Source: Arthrobacter_H rhombi
Lineage (GTDB): Bacteria > Actinomycetota > Actinomycetes > Actinomycetales > Micrococcaceae
Direction: 5' to 3'
Assembly (NCBI RefSeq): GCF_039526245.1
Contig: NZ_BAAAIV010000001.1
Coordinates: 1 to 64,000 of the forward strand
DNA length: 64,000 bases
Shown here one piece after another: positions 42,034 through 50,812 of this stretch; position 1 is the stretch's first letter, and every line of letters starts with the position of its first letter. The position numbers were made by a program, and so were the translations under genes. The notes beneath the pieces were generated by a model that had not been told where the DNA came from, did no database searches, and saw only the letters and a list, made by a program, of their open reading frames with translations.

Positions 42034-44219
42034 GGGCCGCCCACCGGGCCCGCCGCCCGGGCAGGACCCGTCGCCCGGGCCGGGCCCGCCGCCCCGGTGG
42101 CATCGGGACGCACTGGATCCTGATGGCCGCCGTCGTGCTGACCCTCGGGTTGGCCATGGCCGCCGAGGGGTACATGAACCACATGTCGGGCATCGACCAG
42201 CCCCCAGCAGCCACCAGCCGCGACGCCGGCAACGTCCCGCGGGCCGTGAAGGACGGCGGCCCGGTCGTGGACCCCGTGGGCGGCGGCGTCCACACCGCGA
42301 CCCCCGCGAAGGACAGCGTGGCGCTGGCCTTCGACGACAGGCCGGACCCGCAGTGGACGCCGCGCATCCTCGACGTATTGCGCGACCACGGCGCCCACGC
42401 CACGTTCTTCGTCACCGGCGACGCGGCCATCGAGAACCCCGACCTGGTCCGTCGCATCGTGGACGAGGGCCACGAGATCGGCATCCACACGCTGACCCAC
42501 GCCGACCTCGCCGCCGCGCCGACCTGGCAGCGCCGGCTCGAGATCCGGGCGGCCGAGAAGACGATCGCCGGGATCACCGGCCAGGCCCCCGCCCTGCTGC
42601 GCCTTCCCTACACCTCGCGGAACGAGGACGTCACCAACGACCAGTACTCCGCCATGCGGACCGCCGCGGACGACGGCTACCTCAGCGTGCTCACCACCGT
42701 CGACAGCGGGGACGACGAACGCCCCGGCGCCGAGGCCATCGCCGAGAAGTTGACCCAACCGGGCCTGCGCGGCCAGACGGTGTTGATGCACGACGGCGGC
42801 GGCAACAGGTCACAGAGTGTCCAGGCGCTGGCCACCGCGCTGGACTCGGCGGCGGGCCGGCACTTCACCACCATCGGGGACTCCGTCGGGGTGGACACCA
42901 TGCAGCGGGCCGCCCTGACCGACGAGGTGACCGGGCAGGCCTTCCTGTGGGGGATCCGGGTCACCGACGTCGTCGTGGGCGCCATCTCCATCGCCCTGGT
43001 CGCCGCCGGGGCGATCACCCTGCTGCGCGTGGTGCTCGTGATGATCGTCGCCGCCCGGCACACCCGCTCCGAGCGGCGCAGCCGGGCCGCCGAACTCGAC
43101 GTCAGCTGGTTGCACGAGCCCCGCAGGACCATCCGGGAGCCGGTCACCGTCATCGTCCCGGCCTACAACGAATCGGCGGGCATCGAGGCCGCCGTGGAAT
43201 CCATCGCCGCCTCGCACCACCAAGTGGAGGTCCTCGTCGTCGACGACGGCTCCACCGACGGCACCGCCGACCTCGTGGAGGCCCTGGACCTGCCGGGCGT
43301 GCGCGTCATCCGCAAGGCCAACGGCGGCAAGCCCTCCGCGCTGAACGCCGGGCTGGCCGCCGCGTCCCACGAACTGGTGGTCATGGTCGACGGCGACACG
43401 GTCTTCGAACCCGACACGGTGAACCTCCTCATCCAGCCGTTCACCGATCCCCGCGTCGGTGCCATCTCCGGGAACACCAAGGTCGCCAATCGTGGCGGCA
43501 TCCTCGGGGCCTGGCAGCACATCGAATACGTCGTCGGGTTCAACCTGGACCGCCGGCTGTTCGACGTCGCCGAATGCATGCCCACCGTGCCCGGTGCCAT
43601 CGGCGCGTTCCGGCGCTCGGCGCTGGAGCGGATCGGCGGGGTCAGCGACGACACCCTGGCCGAGGACACCGACCTGACCATGGCGTTGTGCCGCGACGGG
43701 TGGCGGGTCGTCTACGAGGACGGTGCCCGGGCCTGGACCGAGGCGCCCGCCACCCTGGGCGCCCTGTGGAAGCAGCGCTACCGCTGGTGCTATGGCACCC
43801 TGCAGGCGATGTGGAAGCACCGCGGGGCCATCCGCCAGGAGGGCGCGGCCGGCAAGCTCGGGCGCCGCGGACTGAGCTACCTGCTGATCCTGCAGGTGAT
43901 GCTGCCGCTGTTCGCCCCCATCGTCGACGTCTTCGCCATCTACGGGCTCTTCTTCCTGGACCCGGTGCGCATCGCGGTGATCTGGGTCGGCTTCCTGGCG
44001 ATCCAGTTCACCATGGCCGCCTACGCCTTCCGCCTGGACCGCGAGTCGCTGCGTCCGTTGTGGACGCTGCCGCTGCAGCAGTTCGTCTACCGGCAGCTGA
44101 TGTACCTGGTGGTGATCCAATCGGTGGTCACCGCGCTGGCCGGGGTCCGGCTGAAATGGCACCGGATGGAACGGTATGGCAGCCTGAACGCGGCGACCGC
44201 ATCCACGAGCCGGGTGTAG
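42030..44219 (+). CDS. Bifunctional polysaccharide deacetylase / family 2 glycosyltransferase
   Basis: A 729-residue membrane fusion. Residues about 30-45 form a signal anchor; a NodB deacetylase domain follows (about 90-290) with FDDRPDP, HTLTH and RLPYTSR; then a helix near 320-340. The GT2 synthase domain (about 370-600) has VIVPAYNESA, VDDGSTDGT, VMVDGDTVF, AEDTDLTMAL and QRYRW, followed by C-terminal membrane helices. It resembles a PgaB/PgaC- or NodB/NodC-like pair joined in one chain, so it probably makes and trims an N-acetylglucosamine-type surface polymer. In the deacetylase motif FDDGPH is altered to FDDRPD. The GTG 42030 start is coupled to the upstream small protein. Confidence 0.88.
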   Translation: MRAAHRARRPGRTRRPGRARRPGGIGTHWILMAAVVLTLGLAMAAEGYMNHMSGIDQPPAATSRDAGNVPRAVKDGGPVVDPVGGGVHTATPAKDSVALAFDDRPDPQWTPRILDVLRDHGAHATFFVTGDAAIENPDLVRRIVDEGHEIGIHTLTHADLAAAPTWQRRLEIRAAEKTIAGITGQAPALLRLPYTSRNEDVTNDQYSAMRTAADDGYLSVLTTVDSGDDERPGAEAIAEKLTQPGLRGQTVLMHDGGGNRSQSVQALATALDSAAGRHFTTIGDSVGVDTMQRAALTDEVTGQAFLWGIRVTDVVVGAISIALVAAGAITLLRVVLVMIVAARHTRSERRSRAAELDVSWLHEPRRTIREPVTVIVPAYNESAGIEAAVESIAASHHQVEVLVVDDGSTDGTADLVEALDLPGVRVIRKANGGKPSALNAGLAAASHELVVMVDGDTVFEPDTVNLLIQPFTDPRVGAISGNTKVANRGGILGAWQHIEYVVGFNLDRRLFDVAECMPTVPGAIGAFRRSALERIGGVSDDTLAEDTDLTMALCRDGWRVVYEDGARAWTEAPATLGALWKQRYRWCYGTLQAMWKHRGAIRQEGAAGKLGRRGLSYLLILQVMLPLFAPIVDVFAIYGLFFLDPVRIAVIWVGFLAIQFTMAAYAFRLDRESLRPLWTLPLQQFVYRQLMYLVVIQSVVTALAGVRLKWHRMERYGSLNAATASTSRV

Positions 44220-44285
44220 GCCTCGCCGCCGGCGTCCGGTCGGCGTACCGTAGGAGGCACGGAACATTCCTACCGGGAAAGTGCC

Positions 44286-45521
44286 ATGAAACCTGCACTG
44301 AAGAAATGGATGCCCGCAGCGGCCATCCCCGCGGTCATCGCCGCGACGGGCGTCGGGCTGGGCATTTCCGCGTCGGCCACGCCCCAGCTCGAGCCCAAGA
44401 CCGCCGAACAGGTCATCGAGCTGATGGCCGGATCCGAGGTCACGGCCTTCTCCGGCCGCATCCACCTGTCCACCGACCTCGGCATTCCCGCCCTGCCCGA
44501 CGCCGGTGCCCCCGCATCCTTCGGGCCGCCACAGGACGTGCAATCGGCGGGCCCCGGGGACGGCCCATCCACCGGGGGACCCGGTGCCGGTGCGCGAACC
44601 AGCGCTGCCGATCCGGGCATCGCCGGGCTGCTGAGCCTGGTTTCGGGCAGCCACGACGCACGCGTCTACGTCGACGGCCCCGACAAGGCCCGCGTGCAGC
44701 TCCTGGAGGGCATGGGCGAAAAGGACGTCATCCGCAACGGCACCAGCCTGTGGACCTATGATTCGGAGGCCAACGAGGCAGTCCACACCACGCTGCCGGA
44801 GCCTGGATCCGCGTCTGCGTCGAAGTTCAGGGAACACCGGGGCGGGCACGCGACCGGAGAGGCTCCCACTCCCGGGCAGCTCGCCGACACGTTCCTCGCC
44901 GCCGCCGAACCCACCACGACCACCACCGTCGAGGACGGTTCCACCGTGGCCGGCCGCGACGTCTACAACCTGGTCCTGACCCCGAAGAAGTCCCAGACGA
45001 CGCTCATCGAGGACGTCACCATCGGTGTCGATGCCGCATCCGGTGTTCCGCTGGCCGTCAGCGTCGACGCGGTGGGACAGGACGCGGCGGCGGTGGACCT
45101 CGCGTTTACCTCCTTCACCCCGAAGGCCCCCGAGGCGAAGCTCTTCGACTTCACCCCGCCGGCCGACGCCACCGTGCACGAGAAGAAGCTCCAGCAGGAC
45201 TCCAGCTGGCCGAAGCACACCTACGGCCAGAAGCTGCAGCGCCCCATGCCCTCGAAGGACGACGCCGCGCACCAGCGCCCGGCCGGGCCACCGGATGACT
45301 GGTTCACCGGAACGGGCTGGGACACCGTGGCCACGATCCCCGCAGAGCAGGTACCCGCCGAGCTGAAGACATCCGCCCTGGTGGGCCAACTCGCCACCGA
45401 CGTCGACGGCGGCAAGCTGCTGCACACCTCGCTGGTCAATGTCCTGCTGGCCCCGGACGGGCGAGTGCTCATCGGCGCGGTTCCCGTGAAGCGGCTGCAG
45501 GCCGTGGCCGACGGAAGCTGA
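44286..45521 (+). CDS. LolA/RseB-like secreted protein
   Basis: A 411-residue exported protein with a signal peptide (positive KPALKKW, then a hydrophobic stretch to ISASA). The fold resembles LolA/RseB lipoprotein-handling proteins: TAEQVIELMAGSEVTAFSGRIH, ARVYVDGPDKARVQLLEGMGE, NGTSLWTYDSEANEAVHTTL and GVPLAVSVDA. A low-complexity Gly/Pro insertion lies near residues 80-110. The start is ATG 44286 after GGGAAAG. It is followed within two bases by an ABC ATPase and then a permease, so it is likely the extracytoplasmic partner of that transporter, perhaps carrying a lipid or lipoprotein. Confidence 0.8.
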   Translation: MKPALKKWMPAAAIPAVIAATGVGLGISASATPQLEPKTAEQVIELMAGSEVTAFSGRIHLSTDLGIPALPDAGAPASFGPPQDVQSAGPGDGPSTGGPGAGARTSAADPGIAGLLSLVSGSHDARVYVDGPDKARVQLLEGMGEKDVIRNGTSLWTYDSEANEAVHTTLPEPGSASASKFREHRGGHATGEAPTPGQLADTFLAAAEPTTTTTVEDGSTVAGRDVYNLVLTPKKSQTTLIEDVTIGVDAASGVPLAVSVDAVGQDAAAVDLAFTSFTPKAPEAKLFDFTPPADATVHEKKLQQDSSWPKHTYGQKLQRPMPSKDDAAHQRPAGPPDDWFTGTGWDTVATIPAEQVPAELKTSALVGQLATDVDGGKLLHTSLVNVLLAPDGRVLIGAVPVKRLQAVADGS

Positions 45522-45523
45522 GC

Positions 45524-46489
45524 GTGGCGCCCGGTGACAGTGGTCTCGCCATCGAGACCAGCCAGCTGAGCAAGTCGTTTGGCGCCCGCCACGCAGTGAA
45601 GAACCTGGACCTGGCCGTCCCGCACGGCTCCGTCTTCGGGTTCCTGGGGCCCAACGGCTCCGGCAAGACGACGACCATCCGCATGCTGCTGGGCCTGGCG
45701 ACCCCCAGCAGCGGAACCATCACCGTGCTGGGACACCCCATGCCCGCCGCCGGGCAGCAGGTCCTGCCGCGCGTCGGGGCGCTGGTGGAGGGGCCCGCCT
45801 TCTATCCATTCCTTTCCGGTCGGGCCAACCTGCTGCGGCTGGACGCGGCCAACTCCCGCTCCCTTGCCGCCAATCGCCGGAGCCGGGTGGACCGCGCGCT
45901 GGAGCGGGTCGGCCTGGGCCAGGCGGCATCGCTGGCGGTCCATGCCTACTCACTGGGCATGAAGCAGCGGCTGGGCATCGCCAACGCCCTGGCAGCCGAC
46001 CATGAACTGCTGGTCCTGGACGAACCCACCAACGGGCTGGACCCGCAGGGCACCCGGGAAGTCCGCCACCTCATTGCCTCGCTCGCCGGGCAGGGCACCA
46101 CAGTGTTCATTTCCAGCCACCTGCTGGGTGAAATCGAGCAGATGTGCACCCACGCCGCGGTGATGAGCAACGGCAACCGTGTCGCCCAGGGCACCCTCGC
46201 GGAGCTGCGCTCCGCCGGCAGCGGCTCGGTGGTGATCCACACGCCGGACGAGCAGATTGCCCGTGGCGTGCTGGCCCGGATCGGGCTGGCACCGGTTCCG
46301 GGGACAGAGCCAGCCGGGGACACCGGCGTCGTGCAGGTGTCCTGGCCCGACGACGGTCCGGCACCCGAGGCGATCGTGGCGGCCCTGGTGGCTGCCGGGG
46401 TGCGGGTGCGCGGGTTTGCGCTCGAGCGGCCGAGCCTGGAAGACCGGTTCGTGGAATTGACGGGGGAGGGGTTCGACGTTGCCCGGTAG
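45524..46489 (+). CDS. ABC transporter ATP-binding protein (BcrA/CcmA type)
   Basis: A 321-residue ATPase: Walker A GPNGSGKTTT near residue 42, signature YSLGMKQRLGIANAL near 141, Walker B LLVLDEPTNGLDPQG near 161, and switch H in FISSHLLGE. The 90-residue C-terminal extension is typical of ABC-2 exporters of antibiotics or lipids. It starts at GTG 45524 two bases after the LolA-like gene and overlaps the permease gene by 11 bases. The operon as a whole looks like an envelope or drug-export module. Confidence 0.92.
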   Translation: MAPGDSGLAIETSQLSKSFGARHAVKNLDLAVPHGSVFGFLGPNGSGKTTTIRMLLGLATPSSGTITVLGHPMPAAGQQVLPRVGALVEGPAFYPFLSGRANLLRLDAANSRSLAANRRSRVDRALERVGLGQAASLAVHAYSLGMKQRLGIANALAADHELLVLDEPTNGLDPQGTREVRHLIASLAGQGTTVFISSHLLGEIEQMCTHAAVMSNGNRVAQGTLAELRSAGSGSVVIHTPDEQIARGVLARIGLAPVPGTEPAGDTGVVQVSWPDDGPAPEAIVAALVAAGVRVRGFALERPSLEDRFVELTGEGFDVAR

Positions 46490-47294
46490 CGCGCTGCTGG
46501 TCTCCGAGTTCGCCCTGGTGTTCCGCCGGCGGCGCACCTGGGCGATGCTGTTGGCGCTCGGCGCGGTGCCGGTGCTGGTGGCGGTCGCGGTCAAGCTGAC
46601 CTCGGGGCCCCCGACCGGCAGGGGGCCGGCGTTCCTGGACCGGGTGGCCGGCAATGGATTGTTCGTCGCGATCGTGGGCATGTTCATGTGCATCCCCCTG
46701 TTCCTGCCTTTGACGGTGTCGGTGGTTGCCGGGGACACGATTGCCGGGGAAGCCGGGCACGGGACGCTGCGCTATCTGCTGATTGCCCCGGCCTCGCGGG
46801 GCAGGCTGCTGCTGGTGAAATACATCGGCGCCGCCCTCTTCTGCCTGGCCGCCGCGCTGGTGGTGGCACTGTTCGGGATCCTCATCGGGCTGGCGCTGTT
46901 CGGGGTGGGTCCGGTGACGTTGCTGTCAGGGGACACGATCGGGCTCGCGGAATCGTTCGGACGGATCGGGCTGATGGCCGCCTATGTCGCCATCTCGCTG
47001 TGGGGGCTGGCGGCGATCGGGCTGTTCATCTCCACGCTGACCGACGTGCCGGTCGGTGCCATGGCGGCGACGGCGGTGCTCTCGGTCGCCGCGCAGATCC
47101 TGGGCCAGCTACCGCAGCTGGACTGGTTGCACCCGTGGCTGTTCACCAACTACTGGTTCGGGTTCTCCGACCTGTTGCGCGAGCCGGTGCTGTGGACTTC
47201 GTTCGGGCAGAACGTGCTACTGCAGGCCGGCTATGTGCTGGTTTTCGGTGCGCTGGCCTATGGGCGGCTCAGCACCAAGGATGTGTTGTCCTGA
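46479..47294 (+). CDS. ABC-2 type transporter permease
   Basis: A 271-residue membrane protein with six predicted helices in the ABC-2 pattern: RRRTWAMLLALGAVPVLVAV, a loop, then GLFVAIVGMFMCIPLFLPLT, GEAGHGTLRYLLIAPASRGR (the typical cytoplasmic segment), and further helices to the end. The start is TTG 46479 with GGGGGAGGGG eight bases upstream, a rare but well-supported start. It is the third gene of the LolA-like/ATPase/permease operon. Confidence 0.9.
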   Translation: MPGSALLVSEFALVFRRRRTWAMLLALGAVPVLVAVAVKLTSGPPTGRGPAFLDRVAGNGLFVAIVGMFMCIPLFLPLTVSVVAGDTIAGEAGHGTLRYLLIAPASRGRLLLVKYIGAALFCLAAALVVALFGILIGLALFGVGPVTLLSGDTIGLAESFGRIGLMAAYVAISLWGLAAIGLFISTLTDVPVGAMAATAVLSVAAQILGQLPQLDWLHPWLFTNYWFGFSDLLREPVLWTSFGQNVLLQAGYVLVFGALAYGRLSTKDVLS

Positions 47295-47321
47295 TCGTTT
47301 TGTGGTCGCCCCTCCGGCAGC

Positions 47322-47720
47322 TCAGGGGTGCGCTTGAGTGCGCCCTTCGAGAATGCTGCCGGGTATCGGATCGCCCCACCACCCGACACCGTTGTCGTCG
47401 TAGGTGAGATCGTCGGCGTAGGTGCCGAGCGGTTCGGCGACATCGAAATCGGCGATCTCGTTGCCGCAGACCGTGGGGTCCTCGTCGGCCGGGCTCTCCG
47501 TGCCGCGGATCAGTCCGGCCACAGGCCCCCAGGGAGACGTGTACACGATGTACAGCGCATCGCCGTCGATCCACGCGTCGAAGACCTCGACGATCTGCCA
47601 TTCCGTGGGCCCTCCACTACCCAGCCGTTGAAGGCAGGCCAGCAACACCTCCTGGATCCACGAGCGCTCGGAAGTCTTCTCGAGATCATTGATCAGCTGC
47701 TCGAGCCGAGGCGTCATCAT
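47322..47720 (-). CDS. Hypothetical protein
   Basis: A 132-residue soluble acidic protein with helices at the N-terminus (LEQLINDLEKTSERSWIQEV) and a Trp/Tyr/Asp-rich C-terminal half (FDAWIDGDALYIVYTSPWGP, GVGWWGDP). No signal or membrane segment. It is convergent with the permease gene (27-base gap). The composition is reminiscent of small immunity or SMI1-like proteins but I cannot assign it. Confidence 0.65.
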   Translation of the reverse strand: MMTPRLEQLINDLEKTSERSWIQEVLLACLQRLGSGGPTEWQIVEVFDAWIDGDALYIVYTSPWGPVAGLIRGTESPADEDPTVCGNEIADFDVAEPLGTYADDLTYDDNGVGWWGDPIPGSILEGRTQAHP

Positions 47721-47871
47721 GGATGAATCGTAGCGTCATCGGTGCCGAGAACTTACCGGACGTGACCTGGAATCAAACCACTGCCCCCTCACAAGCCCAC
47801 GGACTGGGCGACTGTCCCCAACGTGCACGAGCTCCCTGTCCGAGAGGTTGCGTCGCTGGCAGGATTAATAC

Positions 47872-49767
47872 ATGGAAGACGTCACGAGCGAGGTCGAGGT
47901 CACCGGGTGGGACATCTCCCGTGCCGCCGGTCTCGTCCAGGACGGTTCCACCCGGCTGAAAGCCGCCGAGGCCCTTTCCCGGTTCGCTGAGGCAGAGAAA
48001 TTCCGTGCCGCTGCCATGCTCCACGCAGAAGCCCAGCGTGCCGTGCCGTCCCTCCTCGATGACCTCGACGAGGACCCCGGCATGGGCGTCTCCCTCCGCA
48101 GCGGAAACATGGCCTCGTTCGCTGCGACTGAGAGTGCCGCCATGGAAATCGCCTTGGTACTGGGCCTTTCGCCTGGCCAGGGACATCGAATCCTCGATCA
48201 AGCTGAGACCCTCGTAGGGGAAACACCGGAAGTCATTGAATCCCTGACCGCAGGACGCATCGGCGCTGGCCATGTCCAACGAATCCTCGACCAGGTCAAG
48301 AACATCGTGCCCGCAGTTCCGCCTCTCCCGAGCCGCCAAGCCGATGATGCCACGCGTGAAGAGTGGGAACGCGAGCGAGAACGGTTGGCCAAGATGGCCC
48401 AAGCCGCGCGGAGGGATTTCGGCGCTGACATGCTAGCCGCTGCTCCCGGCAAGTCCCCCGCGCAGTTGCGCACTCGAGGACGGCAACTCCTGGAGAAGTA
48501 CTACGACATCTCCTATACGAAGCGGTGCCGGACCGCATTGCGGGACCGCCGCATCACCATCGAGGACGCGGCGGACGGGATGTCGTGGCTCTCCGCTCTC
48601 TTGCCCACAGCCCGCTGCCAGACCATGTACTCCACGGTGGACGCCGTGGCCAGGGCGCTGAAAACTGACCCAAACGCCGCAGCAGCCGTAAAATCTCCCG
48701 ATCCGGACCAGCAGCCCACGCTGCCCGCGACGGACCTCGACGACGACCCTGCCGAACTGCGGACCTTGGAGCAATTGCGAGCTGATGTCTTCATGGACAT
48801 GGTGCTTGATGGCGTCTGTGGAAGAGGGATCACAGCGATCCAACCAGAAGTCTTCGTCACCATCCCGGCCACCATGCTTCCGGGCGTGCCCGGCGGCCCC
48901 CAGGACGTCGACGACACCGCGACCGACGGGACGGCACCCTGGGTGGAACCAGCCGCTCCTTCCAACGGCGAAGAGGGAGAACCCCCACCAGTCCAAGTCG
49001 GGACTGCGGTGCTTCCGCCCGCAGCCTTGGTGCCGACGCTCCTGGGTGGTGGGCCCGTGGACCAGGAATCGGCAGCACGGTTCATGGCCGCCGCGAAAAC
49101 CTGGTGGCGTGTCATCACGGATCCGATGACCGGGGCCATCGTGAAGTTCGGACAGAACAAGTACCGCCCCACCGCAGCCCAAAGAGCCGCCCTGAAATTC
49201 CGGGACGGAGGCTGTTGTACACCGGGATGTCCCGGACGGGTGGAACACTGCGACGCCGACCATGTTCAGGAATGGCACGAAGGCGGCGGAACGGATCTGG
49301 GCAACCTGGAGATGCGATGCCGGCGTTGCCACAGACTGAAATCGTTGGGTTTGCTCCACTTCGAACAAGGTGCCGACGGCAGCACAGTGGTGACCAGTCT
49401 TTTCGGGACGCGCCAAGGGACGACGCCCTCCGCGCCGTGGGCGGAAGGGATGGCGCCGTCGACGCGCGACACCGACCAGGTCGCGATGGAAGACGACGGG
49501 ACCGCAGGATCCACCGATGAACGGCCGGACCAGCAACCTGTCAGCGGGGAATGGGGCAAGGTCGGTGACGTTCCTGATCCGTCCTGTGAAGACCCGGAAT
49601 TCGGCAGGTATGCGAAGACCGGCCATGCCAAAGGGGCTCGTAAGCGGCGTCTCAAGCGCAACGCTGGTGGTTATGGTCCACGAAAGGTCAATCCTCAGGG
49701 TCCCGTGGATCCTTGGGAAAGTCATTCGGGTACCGGTGACGAAGGCGCCGAAGACATCCCGTTCTAG
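47872..49767 (+). CDS. DUF222 / HNH endonuclease domain protein (13E12 family)
   Basis: A 631-residue protein with a helical DUF222 region (about 15-350), a low-complexity acidic linker, and a C-terminal HNH motif near residues 443-490: CCTPGCPGRVEHCDADHVQEW then LEMRCRRCHRLKSLG. Actinobacterial genomes carry several of these (the 13E12 repeat family of mycobacteria), often in mobile or variable places; their function is not established. A polar, low-complexity tail follows the HNH. The stop overlaps the end of the convergent VOC gene by four bases. Confidence 0.92.
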   Translation: MEDVTSEVEVTGWDISRAAGLVQDGSTRLKAAEALSRFAEAEKFRAAAMLHAEAQRAVPSLLDDLDEDPGMGVSLRSGNMASFAATESAAMEIALVLGLSPGQGHRILDQAETLVGETPEVIESLTAGRIGAGHVQRILDQVKNIVPAVPPLPSRQADDATREEWERERERLAKMAQAARRDFGADMLAAAPGKSPAQLRTRGRQLLEKYYDISYTKRCRTALRDRRITIEDAADGMSWLSALLPTARCQTMYSTVDAVARALKTDPNAAAAVKSPDPDQQPTLPATDLDDDPAELRTLEQLRADVFMDMVLDGVCGRGITAIQPEVFVTIPATMLPGVPGGPQDVDDTATDGTAPWVEPAAPSNGEEGEPPPVQVGTAVLPPAALVPTLLGGGPVDQESAARFMAAAKTWWRVITDPMTGAIVKFGQNKYRPTAAQRAALKFRDGGCCTPGCPGRVEHCDADHVQEWHEGGGTDLGNLEMRCRRCHRLKSLGLLHFEQGADGSTVVTSLFGTRQGTTPSAPWAEGMAPSTRDTDQVAMEDDGTAGSTDERPDQQPVSGEWGKVGDVPDPSCEDPEFGRYAKTGHAKGARKRRLKRNAGGYGPRKVNPQGPVDPWESHSGTGDEGAEDIPF

Positions 49768-50177
49768 GGGCGTTCGGAATTCTTGCTGATCAGCACTTCG
49801 CCTTCGAGCCCATCCGGGTCACGGAAGAACAGGCTGAATTCAGATCCAAAATCATTGACGGCTCCGTCACTGGCACCGGCTTCGATGAGGCGGGTGCGGA
49901 TGGTTTCGAAGGCTTCGTGGGACGACGCCGACAGGCCGAGGTGGTCGAGGCGTCCACGGCCCCACATGGGGGTTTGCCGGTCGGCCTCGACGTTCCCATC
50001 GATGACAAAGACATTGAGAACCGTGGCGGGGCCGATCCGGATATTCGTCATCGTCTCGCCGGGACCATGACTCCGGGTCTCACCGGCGACGGCATCAAAG
50101 ACCGTCCCGTAGAAGGCGCCTAATCGGTGGACGTCGTGTGAGAGCACTGCAATGTGGTTGATTCCGTCAAGCAACAC
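49764..50177 (-). CDS. VOC family protein
   Basis: A 137-residue glyoxalase/dioxygenase-fold protein unrelated to the three-copy VOC set elsewhere in the window. First strand GINHIAVLSHDVHRLGAFYG carries a likely metal His; the second module has RLDHLGLSASSHEAFETIR and the terminal Glu in DPDGLEGEVLI. This spacing of His, His and Glu fits a metal-binding member. It probably starts at GTG 50177. It is convergent with the DUF222 gene, sharing four bases at the stops. Confidence 0.85.
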   Translation of the reverse strand: MLLDGINHIAVLSHDVHRLGAFYGTVFDAVAGETRSHGPGETMTNIRIGPATVLNVFVIDGNVEADRQTPMWGRGRLDHLGLSASSHEAFETIRTRLIEAGASDGAVNDFGSEFSLFFRDPDGLEGEVLISKNSERP

Positions 50178-50515
50178 GAGGGGTCACACCCTTTCGAAGA
50201 GTCCTTGGGGCCATTGTGTTCTGTTGGATGGCCATCTGGCGAGGAAAGCGGCGTCGCATCCGGTCCCGTCGGAAGGCGGGTCAGTTCCACGTGACCGGCG
50301 CCGGCGGGGCGCACGGGGCCGTGGCTGGTGGGCCTGGAGTCATCGTTGCAGGGAGGCCGCAGCGTGTCGATAGACCGAGAGCCGTCCACGATGACGCAGG
50401 GACACGCACGCCCTGTCGTGGATTTCGTCCGGGCCCCACTCAATGGATAGGGTGGCACATCAAAGACCCAACATGATGCGGATCACACCGATGTGATTCC
50501 GGAGGACCGACGGCA
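50178..50515. other. Intergenic region with an inverted repeat
   Basis: 338 bases between the divergent VOC gene and the small gene at 50516. ATCACA-CCGA-TGTGAT (50482-50497) is a perfect 6-base inverted repeat immediately upstream of the ribosome site GGAGGA (50501-50506), placed to act as an operator or a translation-controlling hairpin. I see no convincing gene or RNA in the rest. Confidence 0.5.
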
Positions 50516-50812
50516 ATGCCCACGACCAGTGATATTTTGAACGACGCCCTGGAGCTGCTCAGCTCGACCGAGCCCGATGATGCAAGTGTCGAGGCGCGGG
50601 GGCTTCGGGCGCATGCCCGGGTCTTGGCCATGGTTGAGATGGCCCGCGAAGCCGCCCGCACTCGCCGGGAACAGCGCATCGCCAACTTGTTGTTGCTCGC
50701 CCAGCTCGACAAAAAAGACTCGAACCGCGCACTCAAAGAGGCCCGCAGGCTCCTGTTCGAGGAGGGGGATTTCTCTACTGGATCCCTGCGGGCCGTCAGC
50801 GGCGCCGCCTAG
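50516..50812 (+). CDS. Small helical protein of unknown function
   Basis: A 98-residue, probably all-helical soluble protein rich in Ala, Arg, Glu and Leu. The central stretch (about 40-80) has alternating charged and Leu/Ala residues and could form a coiled coil. ATG 50516 has GGAGGA ten bases upstream. It overlaps by four bases with the end of the convergent permease remnant. No family is recognised. Confidence 0.6.
   Translation: MPTTSDILNDALELLSSTEPDDASVEARGLRAHARVLAMVEMAREAARTRREQRIANLLLLAQLDKKDSNRALKEARRLLFEEGDFSTGSLRAVSGAA

Noticed and set aside
41940..42100. Short GC-rich repeats as a possible CRISPR or satellite
   Set aside because: The repeats are 15-base coding repeats (HGxPx residues) and Arg-Pro-Gly codons with no spacers; they are explained by low-complexity protein tails.
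42810..45425. An 871-codon open frame on the minus strand
   Set aside because: It is antisense to the deacetylase/glycosyltransferase fusion and LolA-like genes; Gly/Arg/Val-rich shadow translation.
50516..50812. Small helical protein as a toxin or antitoxin
   Set aside because: It has no partner gene of suitable size, no recognisable family, and its neighbour is a decayed permease.
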